Shown: positions 1-14,100 of the stretch, piece after piece
How positions within the stretch are numbered: position 1 is the stretch's first letter
How the letters are laid out: the number at the start of each line of letters is the position of its first letter
Source of the DNA: Heliocidaris tuberculata
Taxonomy: Eukaryota; Echinodermata; Echinoidea; Camarodonta; Echinometridae
Length of the DNA: 64,000 bases
Direction of reading: 5' to 3'
NCBI GenBank assembly: GCA_025618425.1
Contig: CM046836.1
Span: 25,693,258-25,757,257 of the forward strand
Notes under the pieces: model-generated
Told to the model about the DNA's origin: nothing
Seen by the model: only the letters and a program-made list of their open reading frames with translations
Database searches by the model: none
Translations under genes and position numbers: made by a program

Positions 1-2000
1 TGCTTAAAAAGATTATATCATCAACTCTACTACAGTCTAAAATTTATCATAACTTTCAAGCTTAGCTGGAGAACATTATTGAACCGACGCCGATTATATT
101 TGATAGGATATTACATGCACGGGTTCCCCTTTTCAACCGCTTCCCGGCACTGAGCGTCTAGAATCCTGAAACAATAATTGCAAATATTATCATGATTATG
201 ATGTACAATAAAATCGGCACTACATAAATATAGCAGGATATTGTGACTAATCAAATTCAAACTAATCCCAATTCCAAAATTGTTCTCTATAGGGTGATTA
301 AAAATCATAATCATATCAAATCTGTTTCGCTCTAAGGAGATACGCTCGCTCTCTAAAGCGCAGATCGCCATGCGACGTTCCAGTCACAGCTTTATATTTT
401 CAGTGGGCAGCTAGTCTTTAAGTTAAAATAGAGCTATAGAGGCTCAATCGGAGTGATAACCTCTATAAAGTAGATCTTTTTTTCTTTCAGAAGTTAATCT
501 CAAAGTCGTTATTGTATAAAACAGAAAGATATGGTAAGATATATGGTCTCGAAAAGTACATTGCAGATTCACTGGTTTGCCAGGATCTAACCTAATATCG
601 CAGCTCTCGGAGAACAGAGTATATATGCGTCGAAAAAAAACATATGTTAAAGTTCCGTATAGATTGTTTCTCGTATAACGTACAAACGGTAAAGGACATT
701 TTCCTGTAAAATGTCGCTAATGAATTTGATTATACTGCTAGAAACAAGTAACTTCCAAATATATGATGTTTTTGGTGAAAGGAGAGGCAATGATTTCATT
801 TTTGTTTCCATCGTCTGGTTTGACAGGAAGAGTTGAACGTCCGCGCTCTCGAGTGATTCTTTATTGCACATCATTAGGGAGCGAAGCCAAGCGCCTCCTT
901 TTCGAAGCGTCGCTTCCGTTTTTATCACGAATTTGAAGTTAAAAATTCTCCAAGTGTCCCATGTAATGTTAGCAAAGTGTGAAAAGTGTCGTTCCTCAAG
1001 TATTCCATGAAGACAAAATGGACAATTTCATGAAATAAATAGAAAAAGAGAGACTTTTTAGGTCCTTATCTCCACACAAATAGTGAACACCGATTTGTGA
1101 CGCAGCAAGAAAATTTCTGTCAATCGGATTGTCAAGCCTAAGCTCGGGCGTAGACATAACAAAAAATAAAACATGAAAAATCATATAATTGCATACTGTT
1201 AAGCTATTTCAGCTTTGAAATCCCATAATAACATGAAAATATGAAATAGCATGTAATATCATCCTTCGGTCAATTGAAGAATAATGAAACTTAGAGATAT
1301 TTGGGATAAATTTAGTGTGTTGATATAACTGGAGCTTCAGCGCCAGCTCGTATGAACTTCAGGCGGGGGTCAGGCAAAGGACTTACATGGAACACAAAAT
1401 CGGCTCTAATTTTCTCAATTCTCAACCAATTCTGGTGATTCAAGTTTTAATATGCATTAAATGAACCATTGCTATATTTCCCATAGGTATTCAGTGCTTA
1501 TTTCTACTTTAGATGGGTTAATTTTGATTTTTTGGGCGGAAAAATTAATATGACAAGATGGCGGTGAAGCCAAAATATGTGTTAGTTATGGTGGTTTTAC
1601 CAGTAATAACCCAAGTACACAAGTTCCTTTTTATTTTTATTTTGGCCAGTTACATTGTTGAAGAACTGGTCTTTGATGGTCGAAAAGTAGAGATTCGGAA
1701 ACTCATTAATTAATCTTAAAATAAAGGAAAACATAAGAATATCACTTTTCTTGAGATTCAAGGTGTTTCTCAAAACCGACTTATTTTCTGTAAATGCGAG
1801 AGCCCATGGCTTCTGAGAACATTGTGGTATAAAGTTGAATATCTTGTGCGTCTGCACACGACAATAGGAATTCTATCGATTTTTACAAGAAGTTATAAAA
1901 GGGAAGCAAAGTGGAGATAAGAAGCACATAGGTCTGTACGTCCGCCATTTTCGTCAGTCGCAGCAGACTCTATTTACCGGCTTTCCCCGACGTCCGCAAA
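1..2000. other. Intergenic AT-rich sequence, no supported gene
   Basis: Reading frames here are short and AT-rich and match no family I recognise. No tRNA, clear transposon end or repeat array was seen. The last 150 bases or so before 2000 probably belong to the upstream region of the histone gene at 2144. Confidence 0.5.
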
Positions 2001-2002
2001 AA

Positions 2003-2143
2003 ACAAATATATATTAGTGCGTCCTCAGCGTCCCCATCTCAGAGCATTTTTGTTTTGCGAGCATAGTGTACGTCTGCTAGCTACCACTCGTTCACAAAAC
2101 ACCCCTGCCGTGTCAAGTTCACGTCTCACTCAAAACATAAACA
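2003..2143 (+). promoter_or_regulatory. Probable core promoter and 5' UTR of the H1.0-like gene
   Basis: A TATA-like stretch (AAATATATATTAG, about 2005-2017) lies roughly 130 bases upstream of the start codon. An AACACC element occurs at about 2098, and the start context is ACAATGG. No CAAT box or S-phase H1 element was identified with certainty. The transcription start is not known; this is a position-based inference. Confidence 0.35.
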
Positions 2144-2704
2144 ATGGCTGATGTTGATGCTCCTGCCGCTCCTGCGCCTTCTACCCCTAAGAAGGCATCC
2201 AAGAAGAAGGCCAGCAAGCCTAAGACTCCAGCGGCTCACCCAAAATACAGCGACATGATCGCTAGTGCTCTTGATGCTCTGAAGGAGAAGAAGGGTTCCT
2301 CTCGCCAGGCCATTCTTAAGTACATCAAAGCCAACTACAAAGTCGGAGACAACGCCAATGTCCACATCAAGCTTGCCCTCAAACGTGGTGTCGCATCTGG
2401 ACAGCTGAGACACGTGAAGGGAAGCGGTGCATCAGGGAGCTTCCTCCTGGCTGAGAAACCTAAGGCGACAAAGAAGGCTGCAGCAAAGAAGGCCACACCT
2501 AAGAAGAAGCCCGCCGCCAAGAAAGTCAAAAAGCCAGCAGCTAAGAAGGCAGCTAAGAAGCCCGCCGCCAAGAAGCCAGCAGCTAAGAAGGCCAAGAAGG
2601 CAGCCAAACCAGCAGCCAAGAAAGCCAAGCCTGCCGCAAAGAAAGCCACGCCGAAGAAGAAGGCAGCGAAGAAGTCGGCTAAGGGAAAGAAGGGAAAGAA
2701 ATAA
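2144..2704 (+). CDS. H1.0/H5-like linker histone
   Basis: Intronless gene for a 186-residue linker histone that binds nucleosomal DNA at the entry-exit site and compacts chromatin. The N-terminal tail (1-31) is Ala/Pro/Lys-rich. The winged-helix globular domain (about 32-104) begins HPKYSDMI and contains [29 protein letters not shown] and GSGASGSF. The C-terminal tail is built of AAKK/PAAKK blocks. [23 protein letters not shown] and KG-GASGSF are hallmarks of the vertebrate H1.0/H5 class rather than of cleavage-stage or S-phase H1. The 3' flank has no histone stem-loop but does have AATAAA, which fits a polyadenylated replacement-type gene. The first ATG has a good context and no core histone genes are nearby. 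Identification as H1.0-type is strong; stage of expression is inference. Confidence 0.95.
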   Translation: MADVDAPAAPAPSTPKKASKKKASKPKTPAAHPKYSDMIASALDALKEKKGSSRQAILKYIKANYKVGDNANVHIKLALKRGVASGQLRHVKGSGASGSFLLAEKPKATKKAAAKKATPKKKPAAKKVKKPAAKKAAKKPAAKKPAAKKAKKAAKPAAKKAKPAAKKATPKKKAAKKSAKGKKGKK

Positions 2705-3215
2705 GCTTGTTCACATCTAAGCGGACAAAGACTTTGTATATTTTGTGACTGTGTCGTTTGTGACATTTGAACTTAAAACTCCCGATAAACCTGAATCATC
2801 TATTGAACTCATCCCCCTGTCTTTAGTTTTCCTGCCATCACTTATTCGTCTGTGAATGTTGACATGCAGTCGGACGCTAGTCACCTTTGTGAATCAACTC
2901 CAAACTCCGTTTATTTTCTGGACAATATCATCATTGGTGTCATCAAATTAAAAACTCCTTTCAATACGTGTATGACTGTTTTGACTTGCCATCTTCATGT
3001 TGGAAGGAATCCTTTTGTTTTTGGACTGAAATATTGTTTGGACCGCCAGCTGAAGAGCTTCAATTTTTCGAGGAGTTGCAAGCTACGTCGAAGAGACTTG
3101 TACAAAGACAATTATTTATGTGAAAATCCAGCCCGAAAGAGACTATTGACTTTTTAAATTTTAGTATGTAAATCATGGAATGTAATAACTTTGTAATAAA
3201 AAGCAACTAGAAATC
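2705..3215 (+). terminator. 3' UTR and poly(A) signal of the H1.0-like gene
   Basis: AATAAA occurs at 3195-3200, about 490 bases after the stop codon. No GGCTCTTTTCAGAGCC-type stem-loop is visible downstream of the stop, so the message is probably polyadenylated. Confidence 0.5.
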
Positions 3216-3977
3216 TCAATTCGCTTCGTGACATCGTGCTATGGAAAGAGGTAACTGTCTTTCGAAAAGATGCAAGATTTATCAGAGAACGTGATTGAGA
3301 GAACGTGAACCAGTAGTGGGCCTGAACTGATTGGTACGATTTTTGTTGTGTGGAAAGAGAAGAAGAAATTTTCTGTGGAAATGACTTCATCTCATGCGCA
3401 TATCTGAATTATGAAATGAGATCATTTTCACAAAGAATTGTTGAATATTTCAGAGAAGAGATTGAGAGAGAAGTAGCAAAAGTGCATGGAATTTGGAAGT
3501 AAAACCAAGTCTCGATAAGTTTGAAAGTGGGAAATGAAAGGAGAGAGATAAAGCGTTTCCAGTGTATGTGTATGAAGGAACAAGAGTGGAGAAGTATCGG
3601 ACAGATTATGGAAATGATTTCATCTTATCACTACAAATAAAAATAAAATGAGATCATTTTCACAACAGTGGGAAGGAGACGAGCATGAAAGCAAAATAAG
3701 TGGAATATAAACGCCTGATCAGAGAGAGAAAAAATTTTCCCCATCATTCAAGTATATCTACACACATGTAAATTCAGAATGTAGAAAACAAAAGTATTAA
3801 AACAAAGAAAAGCACACAAAAAATAAATATAAATAACAGACATAACATCAATAACGATGATGATGACGACACATGTACATGCACACAGAGAATTATGGTC
3901 CCTTGTTAATAAATGTTATTGACGTCACCAGTCACCACACTGGTACAATGCATGTATTTGGGAGAACATGACTAATA

Positions 3978-4140
3978 CAGTGGAAACTCAATATAAAGAG
4001 GTCTGATATAACAACATTCCTGATATAACAAGGTAATATTTCGGTCCTAACTCTTTATATTCTATAGTTTTCTAGCTGATATAACGAGATTCCTGCTATA
4101 CCAAGGTAATTTTGATGGTCCCAAGGACCTTGTTATATGA
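3978..4140. mobile_element. Degenerate pogo/Tigger-like MITE fragment
   Basis: The segment begins TA-CAGTGGAAACTC and repeats short TGATATAACAAGG / TGATATAACGAG motifs, as in pogo/Tigger-type elements whose ends begin CAGT and which duplicate TA. An inverted ACCTTGTTATAT lies near 4128. I cannot see a full right end, so this is a fragment. Confidence 0.35.
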
Positions 4141-5136
4141 AAATTATGTGTAATTACATTAAGGCAACGTATATGATGAAAATCAGGGAGATATTAAAAA
4201 AAAAAGAGTCACCCAAAGACTTTCATCCTGCCTAAAAGGCAAATAATTGTCAAGTTTTGTCAATAAATTAGTAATAAATTTTCATGAGCTTAATAAAAGA
4301 ATATCTTATACATGTAGGCCCAGAAAATAAAGGGTATTTGCAAGCAACCTGAAAGCTTTAGCTCAGGGGCTCATAACACTAATGAATCAGTAAAAACTGA
4401 GAAAGAAAATTTACATTAGTTTCTAGTATAAAATCCACTGATTCATGTTCGCCAAGTTACAAGTTCCACTGATCAAAGGCTAACATGAAACATACCAAGG
4501 AGTGTGATAACTCCTTGAACAAACAAAAGTAGATGTAGATGTATATGCCACATAACTCCTAAAGACGTTTTTAGGAGTTCTGTACACAGTATATTGCATA
4601 TATGCTGGAATGCTCTGCAGATGTGTAGCACCTTATTGTACTATGCAATCTGGAAGTTCAATTTCCCGGGATACTTGCTTGATCCATTATTTATTAGGGG
4701 GTGTCAACTATGAATGGTAAAGAAAAAAAAACAGAAATTTGTTCACATATTCACACTTCAGACAGATGAACTTTCTACTAAGAGTTAAAAATTGATAATT
4801 CTTAAGGAAAAAAAATTCTTAGAGACAAAAATTATATGTTTTCTTTAAATTATTTTCATCCCATTGTCACAAATATTACCCAAACACAATGGAGTCGTCT
4901 TACAATTTTGGCCCTCTAGGGCAAGTGTTTTTATTGAATTGCGCATGCGGGCAAGTAGCTCATTATGCATAAAATAGGGCAGGACGATCTAGGCTACTTG
5001 ACTACTGCCCGAATTCGCGAGTTGGTTGCCACGTACTTTGCAGTAAAAATGTGTTTGATTTGGAGTAAATGTGAGTAAATTTGGTACCAGGATCACCGTC
5101 AACTCTCTAAGAACAGGTCGTATACCGTAGCAGACC

Positions 5137-8100
5137 ATGGAAGCTCAGCAAGCTGGAGAAAATAGCGCGAAACCTCGCGATGTCGATCGGGATGAAGCAG
5201 GCGACGTGGACAATAACACATCCGTACACCCACCAACACACAACGATACTGCACTCACAAATATGAATGCGGAAACAGACGGGTTATACGCTCGAAATGT
5301 AGCAAACAGTAGTCTGCTCGACCCAGCTCAGAGCGCTCACCTCTGCCTCCTCGCCGCTAAGTCGCCGAAGAGCAACATCTACAAAACCTACGATAAAACC
5401 AGACGCTCTCGAAGTTTTATCCCCCACTGGGTAGTCGAGTACCCGTGGCTGGAGTTCAACCCAGAGAAAGAGTGCATGTTTTGCGTGTATTGTCGGGAGT
5501 ACCAGCGGACCCACGATCCCGAATTCACCAATACTTTTGTCCACGGTGCGACTAATTTTCGGCTGGATTCCGTAAAGGCTCACGACAACAGCACCAAACA
5601 CCGGCAGGTAATGTTGGTCATGAGCGGCAAGATTGCATCCGTTCCGAAAGCGGCATCCAAACAGACCACCAAGTCTCCGAGAGCGGGTGCTGGTGGTAAA
5701 GGAACGGATGATCGACTTCGGGTTGGAGCCTTCTTCGATTCGGAGGTCGATGGATACGATGACCCTCAAATGATGGGTGCTGCTAGCTCTTCTATGCACA
5801 GGACACCTGAAGGTAATATTTTAAGGTTTTTTGGTTTTTTTTTTAAATCTTTGAAGTTTTAGAGTATACAATAACGGGAGAGAGAGAGAGAGAGAAACCC
5901 AATGAAGATGGTGGAATATACTTCTAGTTTGTCAAGTTCGATCCTGATTTTTCATAGTGAGTGATGATGAAAATGTTAATCTGATAATGATATTATTAAT
6001 ATTTAATAGTTTTTAAATTATAATTTATTGGAAATGATTGTAATATTAATTGTAATGTTATCAATTAGAATAAATGACAAAATTGCTTAACATAAAAGTT
6101 GATATTTTAAAACATTTTTTTATTGGTTTACAGAAAGTGTATATAGTATATATCGTCGATGGGCTGATAAAACCTCGTATCTCAAAAAAACTAAATTTTC
6201 AGGAGAGCGAAAAAACATTCTTATTTAAAAAAAAATATGTGAATATTCTATGTTATTTGTACTAAATACTGTGTTTGATAATTAAATCAATATGAGGTGG
6301 TTGGAATGTGCAGTAGATGATTATGAAGGGGGTAAAATGAGTTACAAGGTTTTGGCACCAAAAAAAAAAAAAAAAATCATAAAAAAAGATACGAGGTTTT
6401 TGTACAAATGATGAATTTTGATATTTTATAAGGATATGCAACTCACCATGCTCTATTATGACTATTAGAAGATAAATTACACCTTACACTTCACATTCAT
6501 GAACAAAAAGAGTAATTTTAACCTGCAAAAGGGTGATTTCACCCTAAAAATGAGATACAAGGTTTTATCCACCAAGCATACATGATGTTCATGGGCTGTT
6601 AAAACCTCGTATCTCACAAACCCTGAAAATTTTAGTAAAATGAAAAAAATAATCTTCATTTCAAGAAACCATGTGTGTAGGCAATTTTATTTGAACCTTA
6701 AACATTGTTTGTTAATAATTTGGATTATATGAAGTGGTTAAAATGCATTAAAAATAATTTAGAAGGCAGGAAATGGAGTTACGAGGTTCGCGCACTAGAC
6801 CAAAGTGGAATAAAAAGTTGAGATACAAGGTTTTTGAAGAGATATTTAAAAAATGTTTTTTTAAAGATATGCAACTCCTGGGGTTATCAGGAGATGAATT
6901 ACACTTTAAACATCACATTTATTTAAAAAAATCATTTTCACAAAAATTTGAGATACGAGGTTTTATCAGCCCATCGACGATATATATTTCTCATCAATCT
7001 TCACACTACAATTTACCGAGACACCGTCAAAATGTTCAAGTTGGGTATCTATATACACACACATGCACACACACACACACATATATATATATAATGAAAG
7101 AAATGTCACTATGAGACGGTCGTAGCTTTTTTACATGTCAGCCATCATTTTGTGTTTTTATACAGTCCTGATGAAGACCATTGATCGAAAGCTTGACAAA
7201 TAAAGGACACTAAAAGCTACGGCCATCTCATGACATTTCTTTCATTATACCTTCCACTAAAACAACTATGAGTGACCACCAGCGTTGTGTTCGAGGAACA
7301 TTTCTTACAATATATATATATATATGTATGTATATATAGATGCGAAGATACCCAACTTTTGCCCTCTTTTGAGAATGAATTATACAACTTTCTCATTTAA
7401 AAATATTACTGAAATTTTCATATTTTATATATACATATACCTATATAATGTGAAAATTTCAGTAATATTTTTAAATGAGAAAGTTGTATAATTAATTTAC
7501 AAAAGAGGGCAAAAGTAACTGAATTACTGAATGAGTGGTAGTATCATTCAGATTGACAGTTTACATATTCCATAAATTTTCATCTAGGAATGAATTATGA
7601 AACTAAAATTTAACTAAACTGAATTGAGCTCTTTTTTCAAAAAATAAAAATGTATTCCCCCAAAACAAATTTTCTGATTCATTTCACTCTTAAAATGAAA
7701 AATTTACATGTATTTTTCAGTTTTAATAATTCAGAAATAATACTTACCAAGGTATAGGTGTTACAGTGTTTGAACTCTATTGAATTGAGCTCTTTCTTCA
7801 AAAAAGAAAACATATTTCCCAAATACACAAATTTTCTAATTCATTTCACTCTTAGACTGAAAAAAAAAATCCATGTATATTTCAGCTGTAATAATTCTAA
7901 AATAATACAGTTAACTTTGCATAAGTCGAATCTGTTGGGACCACGAAAAACAGTTCGACTTATGCAAAAATACTTAGAAAATGTAAATAACACATGTTGT
8001 GCATAGTTTGGTCAAGTTAATTGATTCGACGTAGGAAAAGTTAGACTTATGCGAGTTGTGCAATGTTAACATACTTACCTAGATATAGGTGTTACAGTGT

Positions 8101-11100
8101 TTGAACTCTTAAATGATTTCAAGATTGAAAGTCTTGGATTCAAGCCTGTAATGTCCTTTGGCAAGACGTTAATCTTCTTTTACCATTTCATACCTAGGAG
8201 AGAAATGGGGACTTGGTGAAATGACAAAAGACATAATGGTATATTATACTCCCAAAGAAGTTTTGTGAATGAAGCTGATGACCAGATTAATAGTTATAAT
8301 AGAGGAGGCGAGTTGGCTCAGTTGGTAAAACGTCTGCCTGTCGAACCAAAGATCGTGGGTTCGAATCCACCCCGGGCGGATGACTGAAGCCTGCGTTGTG
8401 TGTTAACATGCCCCTCCCTTGTTTCATAGACGCAGGCTATGTTACAGTGGAAAACACTCTGTCCGTCGACCGTCGGATAGGACGTTAACTGGAGGCCCCG
8501 TATAGAGGACAGTCACACCCACTGTACTCCTCGAATAAGAGTAGGGGGAAACCGTGGTGTAGTGGTACACCTGCACATCCCAATCAGTTATATCAGGAGG
8601 AGAGACCCGAGGGTTACAGTGATTCAGTTTGCCATTCCCCTCCCAGGCACAGGTGATGCCAAATACTTAATAATGAATACTTGATAATAAGAGTTATCTG
8701 TAAAGCACATACTTACATAATTTCATATTAATCTGTTTGATACAATTTGAATTTACTACATTGATACACGTTTCCTAGACTTCAGCCAGAGTTGTATTAG
8801 GCTTGTTCAAGGGTTTAACAAATGTAATCCAAATTTTTTTTTTATAAGATGTTAACAGGGCTGCACATTAACTTTTTCACAAGGGGTCCCAAAGGAAACT
8901 TTAGGATATGTGCATTGGGTTTCTGTTTAAATTTGAAATTATTGAATATCTTTGGTTTAAAATCTGGGGGCTTTTGTGCACTTTACGCTGCTATTGTCGA
9001 GCCCTTGTCATTATTATTTTTCTTCTTACTTTTCAAGATGACGGCAATCCAAGGCACATTCCTGCATCTACTGATCTGACAGATGAGCCTTTTTACCCAC
9101 CTAACCCCATGGGTAAGAAATAGATTGATATCTAATTGCTGGTTTATTAACCTAGCTATCAGATATCCTCTAACATATTTAATTTGTTTTGTATTCTTTT
9201 CTTAGTGAACATATGTTTGTTTACTTGGTTATCGAGCATTTTGTAATGTTATATATTTTCTTTATTTAAATATTCTAGGTGTAGACACCAACTTTTTCAG
9301 TAAACTTCCATTCAATTTTCCATTATTTCAGTGGGTATGTGAATGAAAAGTGACTTTTGAATAGAATATTATGAATATAAGAACTGTATTTCAAATTCAG
9401 ACATGTCTATGGTATCAATAGCATGTCATCTTATCTTAATTATCTGTGCCTGTGCATTTATTAAACAATTTGAAAGAAATTATTTCAGATTGAGATGTAT
9501 TCATAATATCCAGTATATGTATTATATTTTCAATTGTCTGTGCTTGTAGTCCTGTAAATCATATATTGAAAATAAAACCTTTTATCACAATTGCAAAAAC
9601 ATTTAAAGAAATTATCTTAAGGGCAATTTCAATATCCTTTTGTGGTGCCCATAGCAATCATGTTAGGATTATAATACGTCATTGAAATTTCCACAAATTT
9701 CAGTAGGTGATGCACAGGGCTGTTGTATTTGTTCTAGGTTGATTTCTTTAAAATCTTTCTGAAATTTTCTATGTGTCTTTCTTCCTTATTAGCAAAATAC
9801 ATCAAAACCCTGCAGAACATTTACCCTCATCTCCCTCTAAATGAGATGGCATCATCTGACACCCACCTAGCAACTGCTGCTCCCCAGCAACCGTCTCAAT
9901 TATCAACAACACCTTCATCTAGGGTGGAAGATGCACCACAGCAAGCGATGATACAGGAGGAGAATGGGGAGGATCCTCTCGTCAAGGAAGAACCAATGTC
10001 TCCAAGTTTGGCAGAGCAAGGACAACATGAGGAGAGGGAGCAGGATGTCAGAGAGGCTATTTCTACTTCGATGGGAGGAGGAGGAGGAGGAGGGATGATA
10101 GGGAGATCGGTTCCTCCGATGAGGAAGGTGTGGCAGGTCAATACCAATGAAGTGTCTTCCATGTCGCAGGAAGAAGAGGATGAAGATGGGGAGATTGCTG
10201 GGGAATATGACCAAACAGGTACTGGATTCCAAGACATTTTGCACTTGTATATTGTCAGCTGAGAGCCAGATCAGGGTGTTAAATCTTGTAATTTACATAT
10301 AGCTGTGGCTCTTAATGGATGATATGAAGTAGATATTTTGGCACCTTGGCAAGTTGATGAGGGATGATTCAGCTTTTGAATTCAAAATTAATGTTAACCC
10401 AACTTTGTTAAATCTTTCTTCAATCTGTTTCTCTGATTTTTCTGCTTTCCTTAAATGCAACTTGCTATAAAGTTTTGATTTCCCTGTGATTCTAGCAATT
10501 GTGACAGAAATATCTTACTTGAAAGGTTCTGTTTTAGATTCTCCTTGTAATTGAACTTCTGTTTGAATCGGGTGATATTGGAAGTTTAAGTAGGATTTAC
10601 ATATAGGTATCTAATACTAGGAATAATAATAATAATTATAATAATAATTAACAATATTTATGAAGTGCATTTATACCATGTTTCTAAAAATGAATTTACA
10701 GTCATATTTTCAGATGTCTCAAATGATCATTCCAATTTTGCATGTTACTTTCCTTCAGGATTCTGAAAAGTGATGAAGCAGGGGCAGATCTGGGGGGAGG
10801 GGGGTGAATCGGCCGTGGCGCCCCCCCCCTCCCTTTGAAACCCAACTGGCATACCTTAAGTCAGGGGCGGCGCTACAGGGGGGGCAGAGGGGGCGACCGC
10901 CCCCCCCCCCTATGATTTTTCAAGTAGTGAAAAAAGAAGAAAAAAGAAGAAAAAAGAAGAAAAGGAGGAAGAAAAGGGTAGAAAGAAGAAAGAGGAGTAT
11001 TAAAAAGAGAGGTCTTAAACATATAACTCTAAATTACCCCTGTTATTTAATGGAGAAAAAATAAAACGTCATCTTTAGGTCGTCTTGCCCCTCCTATCAA

Positions 11101-14100
11101 AATACACTGGCGCCGCCCCTGCCTTAAGTACAACAACAACAAAAATTGCCTCTGTAATTGTAAATTGTGTACTTTTCCTGCTCCAGCCCCCACTTTTACA
11201 AAAGCCTGGATCCGCCCGTGTGAAGGGTCTGTTTATGTAATATATGCCGCATTTCTCATTATATCTATATGCTTGAAATTACAAATTTAAGATTGAAGAG
11301 TGAAAACATCAGTCTTTGTCTGTATAACCATTTTGACAGGTAATGCTGCTGCTGTGCCCAATGAGCATGACGATCATCCAGACCAGGATTATGAAGGCGA
11401 AGCTGTCGAAGGTATACTGCAACGTTCTGGAGCGATGACAGAATTCTTCATCAACCCAGTGGTACCAGTTTACAGGCAGGGCAAGAGGACAACAAGACTC
11501 CTACCTAAGGCAAAGCGACAGAAATTGGAGATGATCATGGCAAGGCAGATGCAAGGAGAGGATATGATGAATGTCAGTGATGATAGCATTGGTAAGTTTG
11601 AGGCAAAGTTATTCCTCATATCTTTATGCCTCCGCCCACTGAAGGTAGTGCCGGAGGCATTATGTTTTGGGGTTGTCCATCTGTCTGTCTGTCCGTCTGT
11701 CCGTCCGTCCGTCCGTCCGTCCTTCCCGCTTTCTTGTTCTAGCGATAACTCAAGAACCACATGAGGTATGAACTTCAAACTTGGTACTAGTATGTATCAC
11801 CATAGGAAGACAATCTGATTAGATTTTGGGGTATGCAGGTCAAAGGTCAAGGTCACAGAGGCCAATTTCTGAAATTTCAGGTGTTAGCCTCATTCTCCCG
11901 ATTACTCAAGAACCATTTGAGATAAGAACTTTAAACTCGGTTCTAGTATGTATCACCATAGGAAGAGGATTTGATTAGATTTTGGGGTATTTAGGTCAAT
12001 AGTCAAAGGTCACAGGACAATTTCTGAAATTGCAGGTGTTAGCCTTGTTAATGCAATATCTCAAGAACCATTTGAGGTATGAACTTCAAACTTGGTACTA
12101 GTATGTATCACCATAGAAAGAAGATCTGATTAGATTTTGGGATACGTAGGTCAAAGGTCAAAGGTCATAGAGGTCAATTCTGAAATTGCAGATTTTAGCC
12201 TTAACGTGATATCTCCAGAACCATTTGATCCATTAACTTCAAACTTGGAACTAGTATGCCTTTACCTTTATTATCATCATACCTCAACTCTTTTGTATTC
12301 ATGATTAGGAGGAGATAAAGTGATCAGACTTTTGGGTTATAAGGTGTAAGATCACATGTTAAAGATGTCAATTAACATGTAATTAGAGGCTTTTTATTCT
12401 GGTTATCACAACATTTTTAGAACAGTTTGAGCCATCAACTGAAGTTAGGCAGAGGCATATAGGAGACGCAGTCGCATTCATCTTGTTTTGAAAAAATTAT
12501 GTTACTGATATATTCTGTAAAGCATGTATTATCAAACTTAGCATTCACTAGGTGTGGAAGTTTTTAACTATCATATTGGAGTAATATAATTTGAGGGAGG
12601 TACACTTTCAAAAGACTGTGGTTTCCCATCATTAGGATTGTTAAGTAATTTTGATATGTTGTTTATCTACTGAGACAGAGCATAAATATTAGTGTGTAAC
12701 ACGGAAAGGACTTATTATCTTGAAAAAAGAAAATGAAACCAAGACACAGATATCACATATTTGCAAAGGGTTGTACAGAGTCAGTTGGTGCTACTTCTTG
12801 ATCTGCATTGTGCATACAAAATGCTTTAAACCAGAAAACCTAAAAACATGGTCTCAAATTTTGTTACTGAGTCACTATAATTGGCAGTCACACTTGTCAT
12901 ATCATTTTTAGCTCATCCGGCCCGAATGGGCAGATGAGCTTATGTCATGGCGAGGCGTCCGTCATCCGTCCGTCCGTCTGTCCGTCCTTTGTCCGTCCAC
13001 AATTTCAAAATGCTTCTTCTTCGCCATTTCTTACCCGATTTTAATTCCGTTTGCTTTATATGATAGCACTAGGTGGGGGATTCGAAACTTCTACACAGAA
13101 TTTTGAAACTCATTAAATATGCTAATTTATGCGCATTTTACGAAAATCGCAAAAATCGCTTCTTCTTCATTTATTGACCGATTTTGATTTTTTTTGTTCC
13201 ATCTGAAAGACTTTCACGAGGTTCATTGAACTTCTACACAGAATTTTGAAATTTTGTCTAGAAAATTATTTATCCTAATTTATGCGAAATTAATTAAAAA
13301 TCACGAAAATTGCTTCTTCTTCCTCATTTATTGACCGATTTTGATTTTTTTTGTTCCATCTGAAAGACTTTCATGAGGTTCATTGAATTTCTACACAGAA
13401 ATTTGAATTTTTGTGTAGAAAATTATTTATGCTAATTTATGTGAAAATTTATGCTAATTTATGTGAAATTTATTTTAAAAAATAAAAAAATTGCTTCTTC
13501 TTCCTCATTTATTGACCGATTTTGATTTTTGTTTGTTCCATCTTAAAGACTTTCATGAGGTTCATTGAACTTCTTCACAGAATTTTGAAATTACAGTCTC
13601 AACTCAGTTCAAATTACAAATTGCGTGAATTTCTTTGCTGGATGCCGGATGAGCGCCACATCATTGATGTGCTAGTTTATCTGTTTAAGCACTATTCTCT
13701 TCCATTTACATGTAGGTGATCAGCATTTTCAGTCTGAGCCAGAAGTAGATGTACCAAACTCTTCTCAATCGCATGATGTAAGTTCCTTAATAGCATTTCT
13801 TATTTCAATCCCATTTCTACTAAAGAGCACTGAATCTTCCTGCATTCCATCTATGAGATTAGTTGTTGAATTTTGATTAAAGTTTCTCTTAAGAGTGATT
13901 TTGAGATTATTAGGCCCAGCAATTGATTCTCGACCTAGATAGCACACAAAGGTAGATAATAAATCGAAGCTGAATACAAATCAAATCCTAATATTCTCAC
14001 CTATTTTGTTTATTTGGGATTTCTTAGAATCAAAGCATAGGCAAAGTGGAGAGTCGTTGCACTAAAAAGTTATTTATTTGCTATATTTATTTTAATATAG

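Noticed and set aside
2335..2766. 143-codon antisense frame over the histone gene
   Set aside because: Shadow of the Lys/Ala-rich tail on the opposite strand.
8849..9123. Two frames taken as independent small genes
   Set aside because: They are intron read-through into exon 2 (9038-9112) of the zinc-finger gene.
11746..12240. CRISPR-like spaced repeats
   Set aside because: Unit is about 155 bp and diverged with no constant short repeat or unique spacers; eukaryotic tandem repeat.
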